Shown here piece after piece: positions 17,137 to 25,200 of a stretch of 33,963 nt of DNA (position 1 is its first letter; each line of letters starts with the position of its first letter). Source of the DNA: Eubacterium sp. AF22-8LB (GTDB taxonomy: Bacteria > Bacillota_I > Bacilli_A > Erysipelotrichales > Erysipelotrichaceae); the NCBI RefSeq assembly GCF_003458715.1, contig NZ_QRVI01000024.1:1-33963 (forward strand), in the 5' to 3' direction. The notes beneath the pieces are model-generated. The model made no database searches and had not been told where the DNA came from. It saw only the letters and a list, made by a program, of their open reading frames with translations. Made by a program: the position numbers and the translations under genes.

Positions 17137-17296
17137 AGTTAGATGATTTCTAGCCAACATAATGATAAATACGCCAACATGTCATTAAATGAATACTCAT
17201 CTAACAGTCACTGAGAACTAGTCTCCTAAAAACACTAACATGCTAGTTCTCTCCTCTTATAAGTAATGATTGGGAATCCGTGTGATTCTTTTTTTT
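17137..17296 (+). ncRNA. Candidate structured small RNA with CU-rich anti-Shine-Dalgarno loops
   Basis: About 160 nt with no open frame. Stem A is a perfect 9-bp pairing, GTTAGATGA (17138-17146) with TCATCTAAC (17197-17205). Inside it, stem B pairs TAATGATA (17160-17167) with TGTCATTA (17180-17187), 8 bp with one wobble. Stem C is a perfect 9-bp pairing, GAGAACTAG (17213-17221) with CTAGTTCTC (17243-17251). A terminator hairpin GGGAATC/GATTCTT (17272-17290) runs into T8. GCCAACAT occurs twice (17153, 17173), and a CTAACATG variant lies in loop C. Unpaired TCTCCT (17222-17227) and TCCTC (17252-17256) could pair with ribosome-binding sites. It resembles trans-acting sRNAs of Gram-positives in layout. 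A cis leader is less likely, as no intact gene follows the terminator for 450 bases. Confidence 0.6.
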
Positions 17297-17455
17297 ATGA
17301 TTCATTATTTGAAATATTAATATATATTAACAAATGACAACATCCTTATATGGTATGGGATTATGGATTATGAGTATATTTTAATTTTTTTTGAAAGCAT
17401 GGGGCTGTTGTTGCCCAAAAAATGAAGAATGGATGTTTGAATGAATTCGCTGAAG

Positions 17456-17481
17456 ATACCTATATATTGAGGTATTTTTTT
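17456..17481 (+). terminator. Possible terminator in the gene-remnant region
   Basis: ATACCT (17456-17461) pairs with AGGTAT (17470-17475) over an 8-nt loop, followed by a T7 run. It lies within a 24-codon frame, so it may be a relic or end a further short RNA. Confidence 0.5.
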
Positions 17482-17716
17482 AAAGAATGGTCGTGAACAT
17501 AATATTATGTATTTAAAAGGTCCTAATATGATAACGCTTTTTTAGAATCACGTTCGCATCTGTATTGAAAGTGTGGATGCCATTCTCTATCGCGTCTCAA
17601 AAGTGTCTTTTGTGGATTGGGCAAAGCTAAGGGAATATACGGAATATTTAAAAGGAAGTTCTTTCATTTAAGCTTCATTTTCTGTATATTATAAATGATA
17701 ATTTAAGAGTTTGGAA

Positions 17717-17722
17717 TATAAT
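17717..17722 (+). promoter_or_regulatory. -10 element of the Crp/Fnr gene
   Basis: Perfect TATAAT (17717-17722) with a weak -35 region, 28 bases before the start codon. GGAGAAGG (17733-17740) is the ribosome-binding site. Confidence 0.5.
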
Positions 17723-17749
17723 GTTAACGAATGGAGAAGGTGAAATTAT

Positions 17750-18391
17750 ATGGGTTGTGAATGTGTTTTAAAGTTTCTTGAAAGAAATAATATGCCTGTT
17801 CTTACTAAGAAAAAACATGATCATTTGATGTATGATGATGAATGTATATATATCTTAAAAGAAGGTGTTGTTAAGGTAAGTATGATTTTAGAGGATGGAA
17901 GAGAGTTTAATGTTACGTATCTAAAGGCGCCCGATGTAATTTCACTTTTTCTAAACGAATTGAATCAGGTTACAATACATCCTTTGCGTGTGCGTATTGA
18001 AAGTGAAGAGGCTGGTTTTTATTGCATATCCAAGGAAATGTTTGAGGATTTAGTAGAAGATAATGAGAATGTCAAAAATTGCATAGATACGTATTATCGA
18101 GAGAAATTAAAGAAGGCAATCTATCGACAGCAGTTTATGACAATGAATAGTAAAACAGGTGCGGTTTGTGCTTTTATTTATCGTTTAATTCCTTTGTTTG
18201 GAAAAACAACTTCGAAAGGAATTCTTATTGATTTGTTTGTGACAAATGATGATATTGCAGGCTTTTGTGGTATTTCCACGCGTAATAGTGTAAACCGGAT
18301 TTTGCGTGGATTAAGAGATGAGAAAGTCATTCAAATTGTAAATAATAAGATATTGATTAAGAATGTTGATTATCTTAAGCAATATGCCTAG
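17750..18391 (+). CDS. Crp/Fnr-family transcription regulator
   Basis: 213 residues. An N-terminal cyclic-nucleotide-binding-type beta barrel (about 15-105; IYILKEGVVKVSMI...GREFNVTYLKAPDVISLF) leads to a dimerisation helix and a C-terminal winged helix-turn-helix (about 150-205; TNDDIAGFCGISTRNSVNRILRGLRDEKVI). Two cysteines open the protein (MGCECVLKF). There is no FNR-like four-Cys cluster, so redox sensing through iron-sulfur is not indicated, although thiol sensing is possible. The effector and targets are unknown. It sits 3.2 kb upstream of the pilus operon, with the hybrid kinase between them on the opposite strand. Possible dyads of the TnACA-nn-TGTnA type occur upstream of the operon. 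Confidence 0.88.
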   Translation: MGCECVLKFLERNNMPVLTKKKHDHLMYDDECIYILKEGVVKVSMILEDGREFNVTYLKAPDVISLFLNELNQVTIHPLRVRIESEEAGFYCISKEMFEDLVEDNENVKNCIDTYYREKLKKAIYRQQFMTMNSKTGAVCAFIYRLIPLFGKTTSKGILIDLFVTNDDIAGFCGISTRNSVNRILRGLRDEKVIQIVNNKILIKNVDYLKQYA

Positions 18392-18394
18392 TGT

Positions 18395-18425
18395 GATGGT
18401 GTGCTTTATGCATCATCTTTTTTTT
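18395..18425 (+). terminator. Terminator of the Crp/Fnr gene
   Basis: GATG/CATC outer stem with an inner GTGC/GCAT stem and a small bulge, followed by a long T tract. Confidence 0.7.
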
Positions 18426-18429
18426 CAAT

Positions 18430-18471
18430 AAAAAAGAGCTGAACTTAGTAATGTGGTAAGAAGTTCAGCTC
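18430..18471 (-). terminator. Terminator of the hybrid kinase gene
   Basis: GAGCTGAACTT (18436-18446) and AAGTTCAGCTC (18461-18471) form a perfect 11-bp stem. On the minus strand it is followed by T6. It lies about 95 bases past the kinase stop. Confidence 0.8.
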
Positions 18472-18564
18472 GATTCATAGGAAACTGGATATGCAAATTA
18501 CATGTTTCAACAATTATCCAGCAATGTAAAGTATATCATTCTATTGTTATATATTCAAAAAATT

Positions 18565-21048
18565 TCACGAAAGAAGAGATAATTCTTCCTTTAATGCGTG
18601 CACATCGATTGGTTTTGCAACATGGGCATTCATACCAGCATCCAAGCATTCTTTGATGTCATCCTCAAAGGCATTGGCACTTAGGGCAATGATTGGCGTA
18701 GTCTTCGCATCCTCTCGATCTAGTGAACGAATTCTTTTTGTAGCTTCTAATCCATCCATAACAGGCATCATTACATCCATAAAGATATAGTCAAATGTAT
18801 GAGTATCGGATTGTTCAAAAATATCTAGGGCTTCCTTGCCATTTTGGGCAGGAGTTACAATCAAGTCTAAATCTTGGAGCATGATTGTTGCGATTTCTAG
18901 ATTGATTTCGTTATCCTCAACAAGAAGTGCTTTCTTGCCAGATAGATTGAGTTCTTTTTCGTTTGTTTGAACTTTTATTTTTGGATTTGAATCCATCTGA
19001 AGCGGAATGGTGACTACGAATGTAGTACCTACATTTTCTTTGCTGTCCATTTCAATCGATCCATCCATGATATCGACAATGTCCTTGACAATCGATAGGC
19101 CTAGACCGGTTCCACTATATCCTGTAATGGTTGCCTTGCCTTCGCACGTAAAAGGTTCAAAGGCATGTTTCTGGAACTCTTCACTCATACCTAATCCTGT
19201 GTCGCTACATACAAACTGCATAAGAGCCATATTTTCATTGCTTGATATTTCTTTACAATACAAAGTAATGGATCCATTTTCTTTATTGTATTTGATGGCA
19301 TTTGAAGCGATGTTCATTAACAATCGGTTTAAGTATTCTTGACTGCCAATAAAATAACGGTGAGGAATATAGCTCAAGGATTTACCACCAATAAATTGTA
19401 TATTGTGTTCATTGGCACTTGTTTCAATGATGGCTATGATGGAATTGAGTGTTTCAATTAAATCAAATGGTTTGGGTTCTAACACCAATGCGTTGGATTC
19501 TACTTTACTCATATCGAGAATGTCATTAATTAAAGATAGAAGATAATCTAGAGAAGTAAGGACCTTTTCCTTACATTCATAAAGCTTTTCTTTGTCATTT
19601 CCATAGCGTTGGGCCAGATTGATCATACCCACAATTCCATTTAATGGCGTTCTTATATCGTGACTCATTCTTCTAAGAAAGTTTGTCTTTGCGACATTGG
19701 CTTGGTTAGCTTTTTCTGCAGCTTCCTTTAGTTTTTCTTTGACCTCTAATTCTTTATGTTTAATTTCATCAATATCTGAAATTGTCATTAAAACATCAGT
19801 GATATTTCCATTCTTATCCTTCTTTTCAACAATGAAGGAACATGTATACCATCTTCCACTTATACCCTCTAATTCCATAGAAATCATTTGTTTATCTTTC
19901 ATTCGGTCTGGTAGGGTAGTAAAGTTAATGAATTCTAATACATCATCTTTATATTTGTGGGCAGCATTCACATTCACAAAAATATCTTTAAGCTGTTCTA
20001 TGCTTCCTGTTGAATGGGGTTTAAAAATATCTTTATCAAGATTTTTATTAGATAAAATCATATAAGTTTTATCAACTAGATTAATGGTTGCGATACCCAT
20101 ATAGATAGAACCAATGGCACGAATAATGTTATTGAAGGTTCTTTCAACAATTAGAGCATCCTGCAGCTGTTTATTTTGCTCCTCACGCTTTTTGACAATA
20201 TCATTAATGTTTCGAGATCCTAAAATCACTTTAACACCATGATCGGAAGGAACCTTGACAATCCTTGTTTCCATATAGATTTCTTTAAAGCAAAACTGCA
20301 AAGAAAGCTCATCCTGATTTTGTATGGTTTCCATGAGATTTTCTCTTTTTAAACAATCTAAGTAATTCTCATTATCTTTCTTAAGAGATTCAATAGATTG
20401 GAATGTAGAAAGAACAGAGGAATATGAATGTTCTAAATTTGCATTTATAAGGGAATAAGTATCTTTGATTACCCTTAAAGAATCATTTTCTAAGTCGCAT
20501 AGGTAAACTACATTGTAGTCATTGCATAAAGCTAAAAGTGTCGACTCAATTTCTGAAGTTTTTTTATAGGCAGCCTCAAGCTTTTCCTTTTGAAGATTTT
20601 TTTCTTCTACCAATTCTTGAAGTCGTATTTCATTTTGATGGTGTTGCTGCATCAAATCATCCATGATCTTAATGCCTATCACAACTTCAAAACTATCTTC
20701 ATCTTCGTTTAGCTTAATAGCACGAAAAGAATGATACTGATTTCCTTTTGGGTTTGGTTTTGTCTTAAAGCGATATTTCACAATACTTTGATGCTTCAGC
20801 AAGTGCATTAAATGATTTGGTTGAAGCTCATTCCAAAAATCAATGGATGAATCCTGTATATAAAGGGCATGGAAATAATTGATCATTTCTGTATATTTGG
20901 ATAAAGTTTTAGAATCCAGTTTTTGGATGGCTGCATCCGTATGAGTTCCAGTATCGTATTTTATAATTTCAAGTGTATCTTTGATTAAATCACACTGAAA
21001 AATGGCAGTGAAGTCACTACATAATGCTTCATATAGTTCTTTCTTCAT
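18565..21048 (-). CDS. Cytosolic hybrid sensor histidine kinase / response regulator
   Basis: About 827 residues, no membrane helix. Three N-terminal PAS-like sensor segments (about 5-135, 170-290, 305-430) are joined by coiled coils. The first two share a motif (LCSDFTAIFQCDLIKD and LCNDYNVVYLCDLEND), suggesting duplication. HisKA follows with MSHDIRTPLNG (phospho-His near 463), then an N-box (NIASNAIKYN), G1 (DTGLGM), G2 (GTGLGLS), and a receiver domain with the phospho-acceptor Asp near 758 (IFMDVMMPVMDG) and conserved Lys (HVAKPID). No output domain or HPt is present, and no HPt gene lies in the window, so the phosphorelay partner is elsewhere. ATG 21048 is favoured over 21054 because GGAGG is then 7 bases upstream. 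The gene has its own promoter and terminator. Confidence 0.93.
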   Translation of the reverse strand: MKKELYEALCSDFTAIFQCDLIKDTLEIIKYDTGTHTDAAIQKLDSKTLSKYTEMINYFHALYIQDSSIDFWNELQPNHLMHLLKHQSIVKYRFKTKPNPKGNQYHSFRAIKLNEDEDSFEVVIGIKIMDDLMQQHHQNEIRLQELVEEKNLQKEKLEAAYKKTSEIESTLLALCNDYNVVYLCDLENDSLRVIKDTYSLINANLEHSYSSVLSTFQSIESLKKDNENYLDCLKRENLMETIQNQDELSLQFCFKEIYMETRIVKVPSDHGVKVILGSRNINDIVKKREEQNKQLQDALIVERTFNNIIRAIGSIYMGIATINLVDKTYMILSNKNLDKDIFKPHSTGSIEQLKDIFVNVNAAHKYKDDVLEFINFTTLPDRMKDKQMISMELEGISGRWYTCSFIVEKKDKNGNITDVLMTISDIDEIKHKELEVKEKLKEAAEKANQANVAKTNFLRRMSHDIRTPLNGIVGMINLAQRYGNDKEKLYECKEKVLTSLDYLLSLINDILDMSKVESNALVLEPKPFDLIETLNSIIAIIETSANEHNIQFIGGKSLSYIPHRYFIGSQEYLNRLLMNIASNAIKYNKENGSITLYCKEISSNENMALMQFVCSDTGLGMSEEFQKHAFEPFTCEGKATITGYSGTGLGLSIVKDIVDIMDGSIEMDSKENVGTTFVVTIPLQMDSNPKIKVQTNEKELNLSGKKALLVEDNEINLEIATIMLQDLDLIVTPAQNGKEALDIFEQSDTHTFDYIFMDVMMPVMDGLEATKRIRSLDREDAKTTPIIALSANAFEDDIKECLDAGMNAHVAKPIDVHALKEELSLLS

Positions 21049-21175
21049 GATCATGCCTCCTCATTTTAAAAATAAGACGCGTACACAGTCGTGTTATGAA
21101 TTAAGTTATATTTAATCAATATAGAATTATTTGATATTACAATCATAATCCACATCCTATGTTTTTCTTAGATAA

Positions 21176-21204
21176 ATTATAACAAAGCTTAATTGATATG
21201 TCAT
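21176..21204 (-). promoter_or_regulatory. Promoter of the hybrid kinase gene
   Basis: Minus strand: ATGACA (21204-21199), 17-bp spacer, then TATAAT (21181-21176) preceded by TG to make an extended -10. This predicts a 5' leader of about 120 nt. Confidence 0.7.
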
Positions 21205-21218
21205 GACAATTTAAAATG

Positions 21219-21305
21219 AAAAAGGCTAGCCAAAATGACTAGCTCAAGAAATAGGATGTTGAATAGACCGAAATAAAAGGGTTATGAAAAAAGGTCTATT
21301 CAACA
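21219..21305 (-). ncRNA. Candidate minus-strand small RNA or terminated leader
   Basis: Read on the minus strand. A -35-like TTGCAA (21339-21334) and TATACT (21317-21312) predict a start at about 21305. The RNA would open with a perfect 12-bp stem, GTTGAATAGACC (plus arms 21258-21269 and 21293-21304), with a 23-nt loop. After a short linker a 7-bp terminator stem follows, GCTAGTC/GGCTAGC with loop ATTTT (21225-21243), then T5 to about 21219. It ends just before the kinase promoter on the same strand, so it may be an independent RNA of about 87 nt or an attenuated distal leader of the kinase gene. There is no open frame. Confidence 0.45.
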
Positions 21306-21520
21306 AAACCTAGTATAATACTATATTATGAATTTGCAAGTATTTAGTTATAAAGTTATTTGCACAATTTAGTAATACTATTTGTATATTTTAATCGAGT
21401 ATATTTTATAGAAATTATTAAATATAACCATAAATATATAAAAAGGCTATATATAAAGTCTAATAATAGAAAAGAATATAAAAATATTATAACCAGTAAA
21501 TTAAAAAGTTAAAAAATTGA

Positions 21521-21535
21521 TTGAAATCGCTTTCA
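21521..21535 (+). promoter_or_regulatory. Catabolite-responsive element (cre, CcpA site)
   Basis: TTGAAATCGCTTTCA fits the WTGNAANCGNWNNCW consensus at every position and is a near-perfect palindrome. It lies just upstream of the likely pilus-operon -35, the position typical of CcpA activation, although repression cannot be excluded. Confidence 0.65.
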
Positions 21536-21550
21536 AAAAGAGTTATATTT

Positions 21551-21580
21551 TTGTGTGACAAATGTCATTTTACATATGAT
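21551..21580 (+). promoter_or_regulatory. Likely pilus-operon promoter with overlapping dyad
   Basis: TTGTGT (21551-21556) and TATGAT (21575-21580) are 18 bp apart, giving a start near 21587 and a leader of about 43 nt. The dyad TGACA-AA-TGTCA (21556-21567) lies in the spacer. The promoter match is weak, as expected for an activated promoter. Confidence 0.4.
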
Positions 21581-21629
21581 AAATACAATGTCGTTTTACT
21601 TTAAAATAAAAGATGAATTGGGATTGAGT

Positions 21630-22268
21630 ATGGATAAAAAGGATTTAAAGCACTTGAAGCGAAGTGAATTGATTGATCTGATTGACAAAGTACAATCCGA
21701 AGATGATGTCATATCAAATGAAGAGGTAAAGGAAGAACAGGCAAGATTAAAGAGTCGTGCCAATTATTTTAAGAATGTACGAAAGACATTGAGTGTATTA
21801 GTGGTTGTGGCAGCCATTTCTGTTTTAGTGGCTACACTATGGATGCCCGTACTTGAAATATATGGTTCTTCTATGTCACCGACTTTGGAGTCTGGTCAAA
21901 TTGTCGTTTCATTGAAAAAGAAAAATATTAAACAAGGAGATATCATAGCGTTCTGGCAAGGAAATAAATTGTTGGTAAAGCGAGTCATCGCTGGTCCAGG
22001 ACAATATATTGATATCGATGTGAATGGAAAGGTCTTAGTAGATAATAAACCTATAAATGAGGATTACATTGATGCAGCCTCATTAGGAAATTCAGACATT
22101 AACTTTCCACATCAAGTAGAAGAGTCGCGTTGGTTTTGTATGGGAGACAATCGGGATACTTCCATTGATTCAAGAAGTGCAGTAATTGGAGATGTTTCAA
22201 AAGATCAAATCGAAGGGCAGGTTGTCCTTCGCATTTGGCCGTTAAATGTAATTGGAGTTATTAAATAA
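21630..22268 (+). CDS. lepB: Signal peptidase I of the pilus operon
   Basis: About 212 residues, S26 family. A charged cytoplasmic N-terminus is followed by one membrane helix (about 52-72) and the extracellular catalytic domain. Catalytic Ser81 lies in GSSMSPTLESG and Lys117 in LLVKRVIAGPG. The family box MGDNRDTSIDSR is present. Dedicated signal peptidases are common in pilus clusters, where they process or help assemble pilins. The ATG at 21630 is chosen because MDKKDLKHLKRSELIDLI is the usual family N-terminus and upstream GTG 21555 would overlap the promoter. The next gene starts 18 bases after the stop. Confidence 0.92.
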   Translation: MDKKDLKHLKRSELIDLIDKVQSEDDVISNEEVKEEQARLKSRANYFKNVRKTLSVLVVVAAISVLVATLWMPVLEIYGSSMSPTLESGQIVVSLKKKNIKQGDIIAFWQGNKLLVKRVIAGPGQYIDIDVNGKVLVDNKPINEDYIDAASLGNSDINFPHQVEESRWFCMGDNRDTSIDSRSAVIGDVSKDQIEGQVVLRIWPLNVIGVIK

Positions 22269-22286
22269 AGAGGGAGGCATTGCACT

Positions 22287-25200
22287 ATGAATAATAGGGG
22301 TGCGGATTATATAAAGCGGTTGTTGAAGGATAAAGAACGATTTAAAAAATGGAAACGCATCATGTTGGCACTATCATGCGTTGTTGTATTCATAACTGTA
22401 TATGCATTAACTATACCTGCAGTAACTCTTGCATGTGATAAGGAGGAGCATGTACATACTACAGAGTGTTATGATGAAAATAATGAATTGATTTGTACAA
22501 AAGAAGAACATACGCATTAAGAGGATTGTTATGAAAAAGAAGAGCAAGAACAAGAGCCTATAGAAGAAGAGGATGAGACTCAGGTAGCTTCTAATGAAGA
22601 AGTGACTAATCCTGAAGAGGAACAAGATACTACAGAAGGTGAAGAAACAACTACACAAACGGATTATGAATTAACAAATAATGATATCACTTCAATTGAA
22701 GTGGATTATAAAGATGCGAATGGACATTGGCAAAAAGTTGATATTAATAATGGTGAAGTTAACCCAGGCGATACAGAGATTTATTTAAAAGTGAATTTTG
22801 AAAAAATTAAAATAGAAGATTTATTAAATCAGCATAATTGCACACTTACGTATCAAATCCCTGATTTTTTGCGTGATGCCCAAGGTGCTGGAAAGCTTTA
22901 TGAGGGTACAGAGATAATAGGAACTATTACAGTTGTAAATAATCAAGCTAAGGTTACTCTTGATAAAGCTTATCTACAAAAATTAATCGAAACAGGTAAG
23001 ACCCATTTAAAAGGATATTTTTGGGTACAAGGACAAATAAATCTAGCCACAATAGTAAATAAAGGTGATAAAGCTGTTTTAACTTTAGGAGATAAAACAG
23101 TTACTTTGAATTATGGTCCGGATTGTATTGAAAAATTTGGTGGTGTAACGATAAAAAAGGAATTTAAAGAAGTAGATAAAATAAATAATTATGTAGCTTA
23201 TAAAATCACTGTTGAGGCAGGTAAGGATGGATGTAAAAATCTATATGTAATTGATCAATTTACTTCAAATGGTAATTTAGTTAACTATGAAGGCATTACA
23301 CCAACAGAAACTGAATTAAAAGATTCGAGTGATAATCATGAACCATGTGAGATAGTAAAAGGATCCATAAATCATGGAAAGATTTACCTGGCTGATAGTG
23401 CGGATTCTACAACCAAAATACCTGATTCAGGAGAAACCAATATCACAAAACCTTGTATTGTATGGAATATTCAAAATATGGGAGCAAATGAGAGTCGTGA
23501 ACTTACTTATTATGTGAAACTTAAGGATGATGTTTATTTAAGAAATCAACAAATCACTAATACTGCAACGTTGTATTCAAATGGCTCTCAAGGTGTTTAT
23601 GATAGAGGTTCAGGTGGTGAAGCAAAATTTACTCCTACTATAGATTACACTGGTAAATTTACTAAGTCTGTAAATGGAAATATCAAAAGAAACAATGATG
23701 GTTCATATACCATTCCTTTTAAATTAGCTGTTGCCACAGACAAAGATAAAAGTAATTACACAATCAAGAATTTACAATTCCGCGACTACTTGAGAAATAT
23801 AGACAGCGATTTATTACAATATGTTACTTTTGATAACAATTCATTTGAGTTGTATAAGAATGATCAGCCAATTGATGCTACAAAATATAATGTGAAATGG
23901 TCTACTGAGACTAATAATACAAATTTTAAAGAATGGAATGAAGTTGAAAATCCTAAGAGTTTTAAGCTTTCTGGAAATGAAGGTAGTCCAATTGATTTAA
24001 GTCCTGGTGAGAGTTGTTATGTGACATATAACGTTATTGTAAAGCCTGAGGCTTTTGCCAAAATGCATTCAGATTCAATAACAGTGGATAATCGTTTTGT
24101 TGCACATGCAGATAACGTGGATCAACGTCTTGAAGGTGGATTTGATGCTTGGTTTTCTAAACCAATCATTAAAACGTATGAATGGAATGGTAAACAGGTA
24201 AATCAAAATGCTACAACAAAGGATTTATCAGAAACAATAAATGGTGATAAATATACGTATAATGGGGATAAAGTTGAAAAGGATTCAGACTCAGAAAATA
24301 GCTTTACAGTTCCTAAGGGAAGCTATAAATATACAGTTGAAACAAATAAAACATTGAATGATTTCGATGTCACAGATGTAACAATGACAGATACTTTAAC
24401 TTCAAAATATATGAAGTATGTTGGGTATGTGAAAGTAGAAGCTTTACAAGCAAACACAATTTCAAGTGATTTAAATAAAGAGTCATCAGATACTTATACG
24501 TTACAGCCTACTTATGAAACAGTAGGGACTAAATGGGTCAAGATAGATGGTAGAAAATCATTTAGTTTAAAGCCTTTTGATTTAGGCTGGACTGATACTG
24601 ATAAGAAATATGCGTATCGTTTTACGTATTATGCAAAGCCAGATAATTTAGGTGCCTTTACGGAAACTACGGTAAAGAATAAATTTACTTTGAAGGGAAT
24701 TGTAAAGAAAGGAAAGGGAGAGTTTAATTTTACTGAGAATGATGTTTCTAAGGAAACGACATTAACTATTAAGGGAAGTTTGAACATGACTGTTAAGAAG
24801 GTGTCTTGGTATTATAATGAGCCTACAAAAGATTCAGGTGCATGGTCTAAGGGTGAACTTTATTGGGTAGTTGATGTAGGTGGCACACAGATTGCGCAAG
24901 GTACAACATTCCGTGATTTGATAAAAACGGATGATAAAACAACCGAATCATATTTACATGATGATTCATTGGTGGGTATTTACAAAGGAACACTTCCAAA
25001 CGGAAAATCGATTTCTGATTATAAGGATTTAAATGATTTAACTAGTAATGTAGGTTTAACTCCTATAAAGGATGAATTTAAGACGGATTTCAATGGTACA
25101 GCCCCAAATTATAATGAGTTATTTTTCACTGCAAATGATGATATCAAGCTAGAAAATGGTGAAAAGGTTTATATGATTATAAAATCTGAACCGGCAGAAC

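Larger units (their letters stand above)
17076..17749. other. Intergenic region holding a candidate small RNA and decayed coding fragments
   Basis: 674 bases. 17122-17296 carries the candidate RNA and its promoter. 17402-17416 is a GGGC/GCCC hairpin. 17422-17496 is a 24-codon frame ending in FFKEWS. A second terminator-like hairpin lies at 17456-17481. 17546-17671 is a 41-codon open stretch without a start (IESVDAILYRVSKVSFVDWA) whose composition looks protein-coding. These read as pieces of one or more dead genes whose family I do not recognise. Confidence 0.5.
21055..21629. other. Divergent regulatory region between hybrid kinase and pilus operon
   Basis: 575 bases, very AT-rich. It contains the kinase promoter, a minus-strand hairpin-terminator unit (21219-21305), a 13-nt palindrome TAGTATAATACTA (21311-21323), two direct copies of GTATATTTTA 15 bp apart (21384 and 21399), a cre site (21521-21535), a TGACA-AA-TGTCA dyad (21556-21567) and the likely pilus promoter. 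No protein-coding gene was seen. Confidence 0.6.

Noticed and set aside
17137..17296. T-box or other riboswitch leader
   Set aside because: No T-box consensus (TGGNACCGCG-like) is present, and no intact gene follows the terminator for 450 bases.
17137..17296. 6S RNA
   Set aside because: The 5' and 3' ends do not pair into one long rod with a central bubble; separate stems are seen instead.
21258..21304. 12-bp inverted repeat as an invertible promoter switch
   Set aside because: Only 23 bases lie between the arms, too short for a recombinase-inverted segment, and no invertase gene is in the window. A hairpin RNA fits better.
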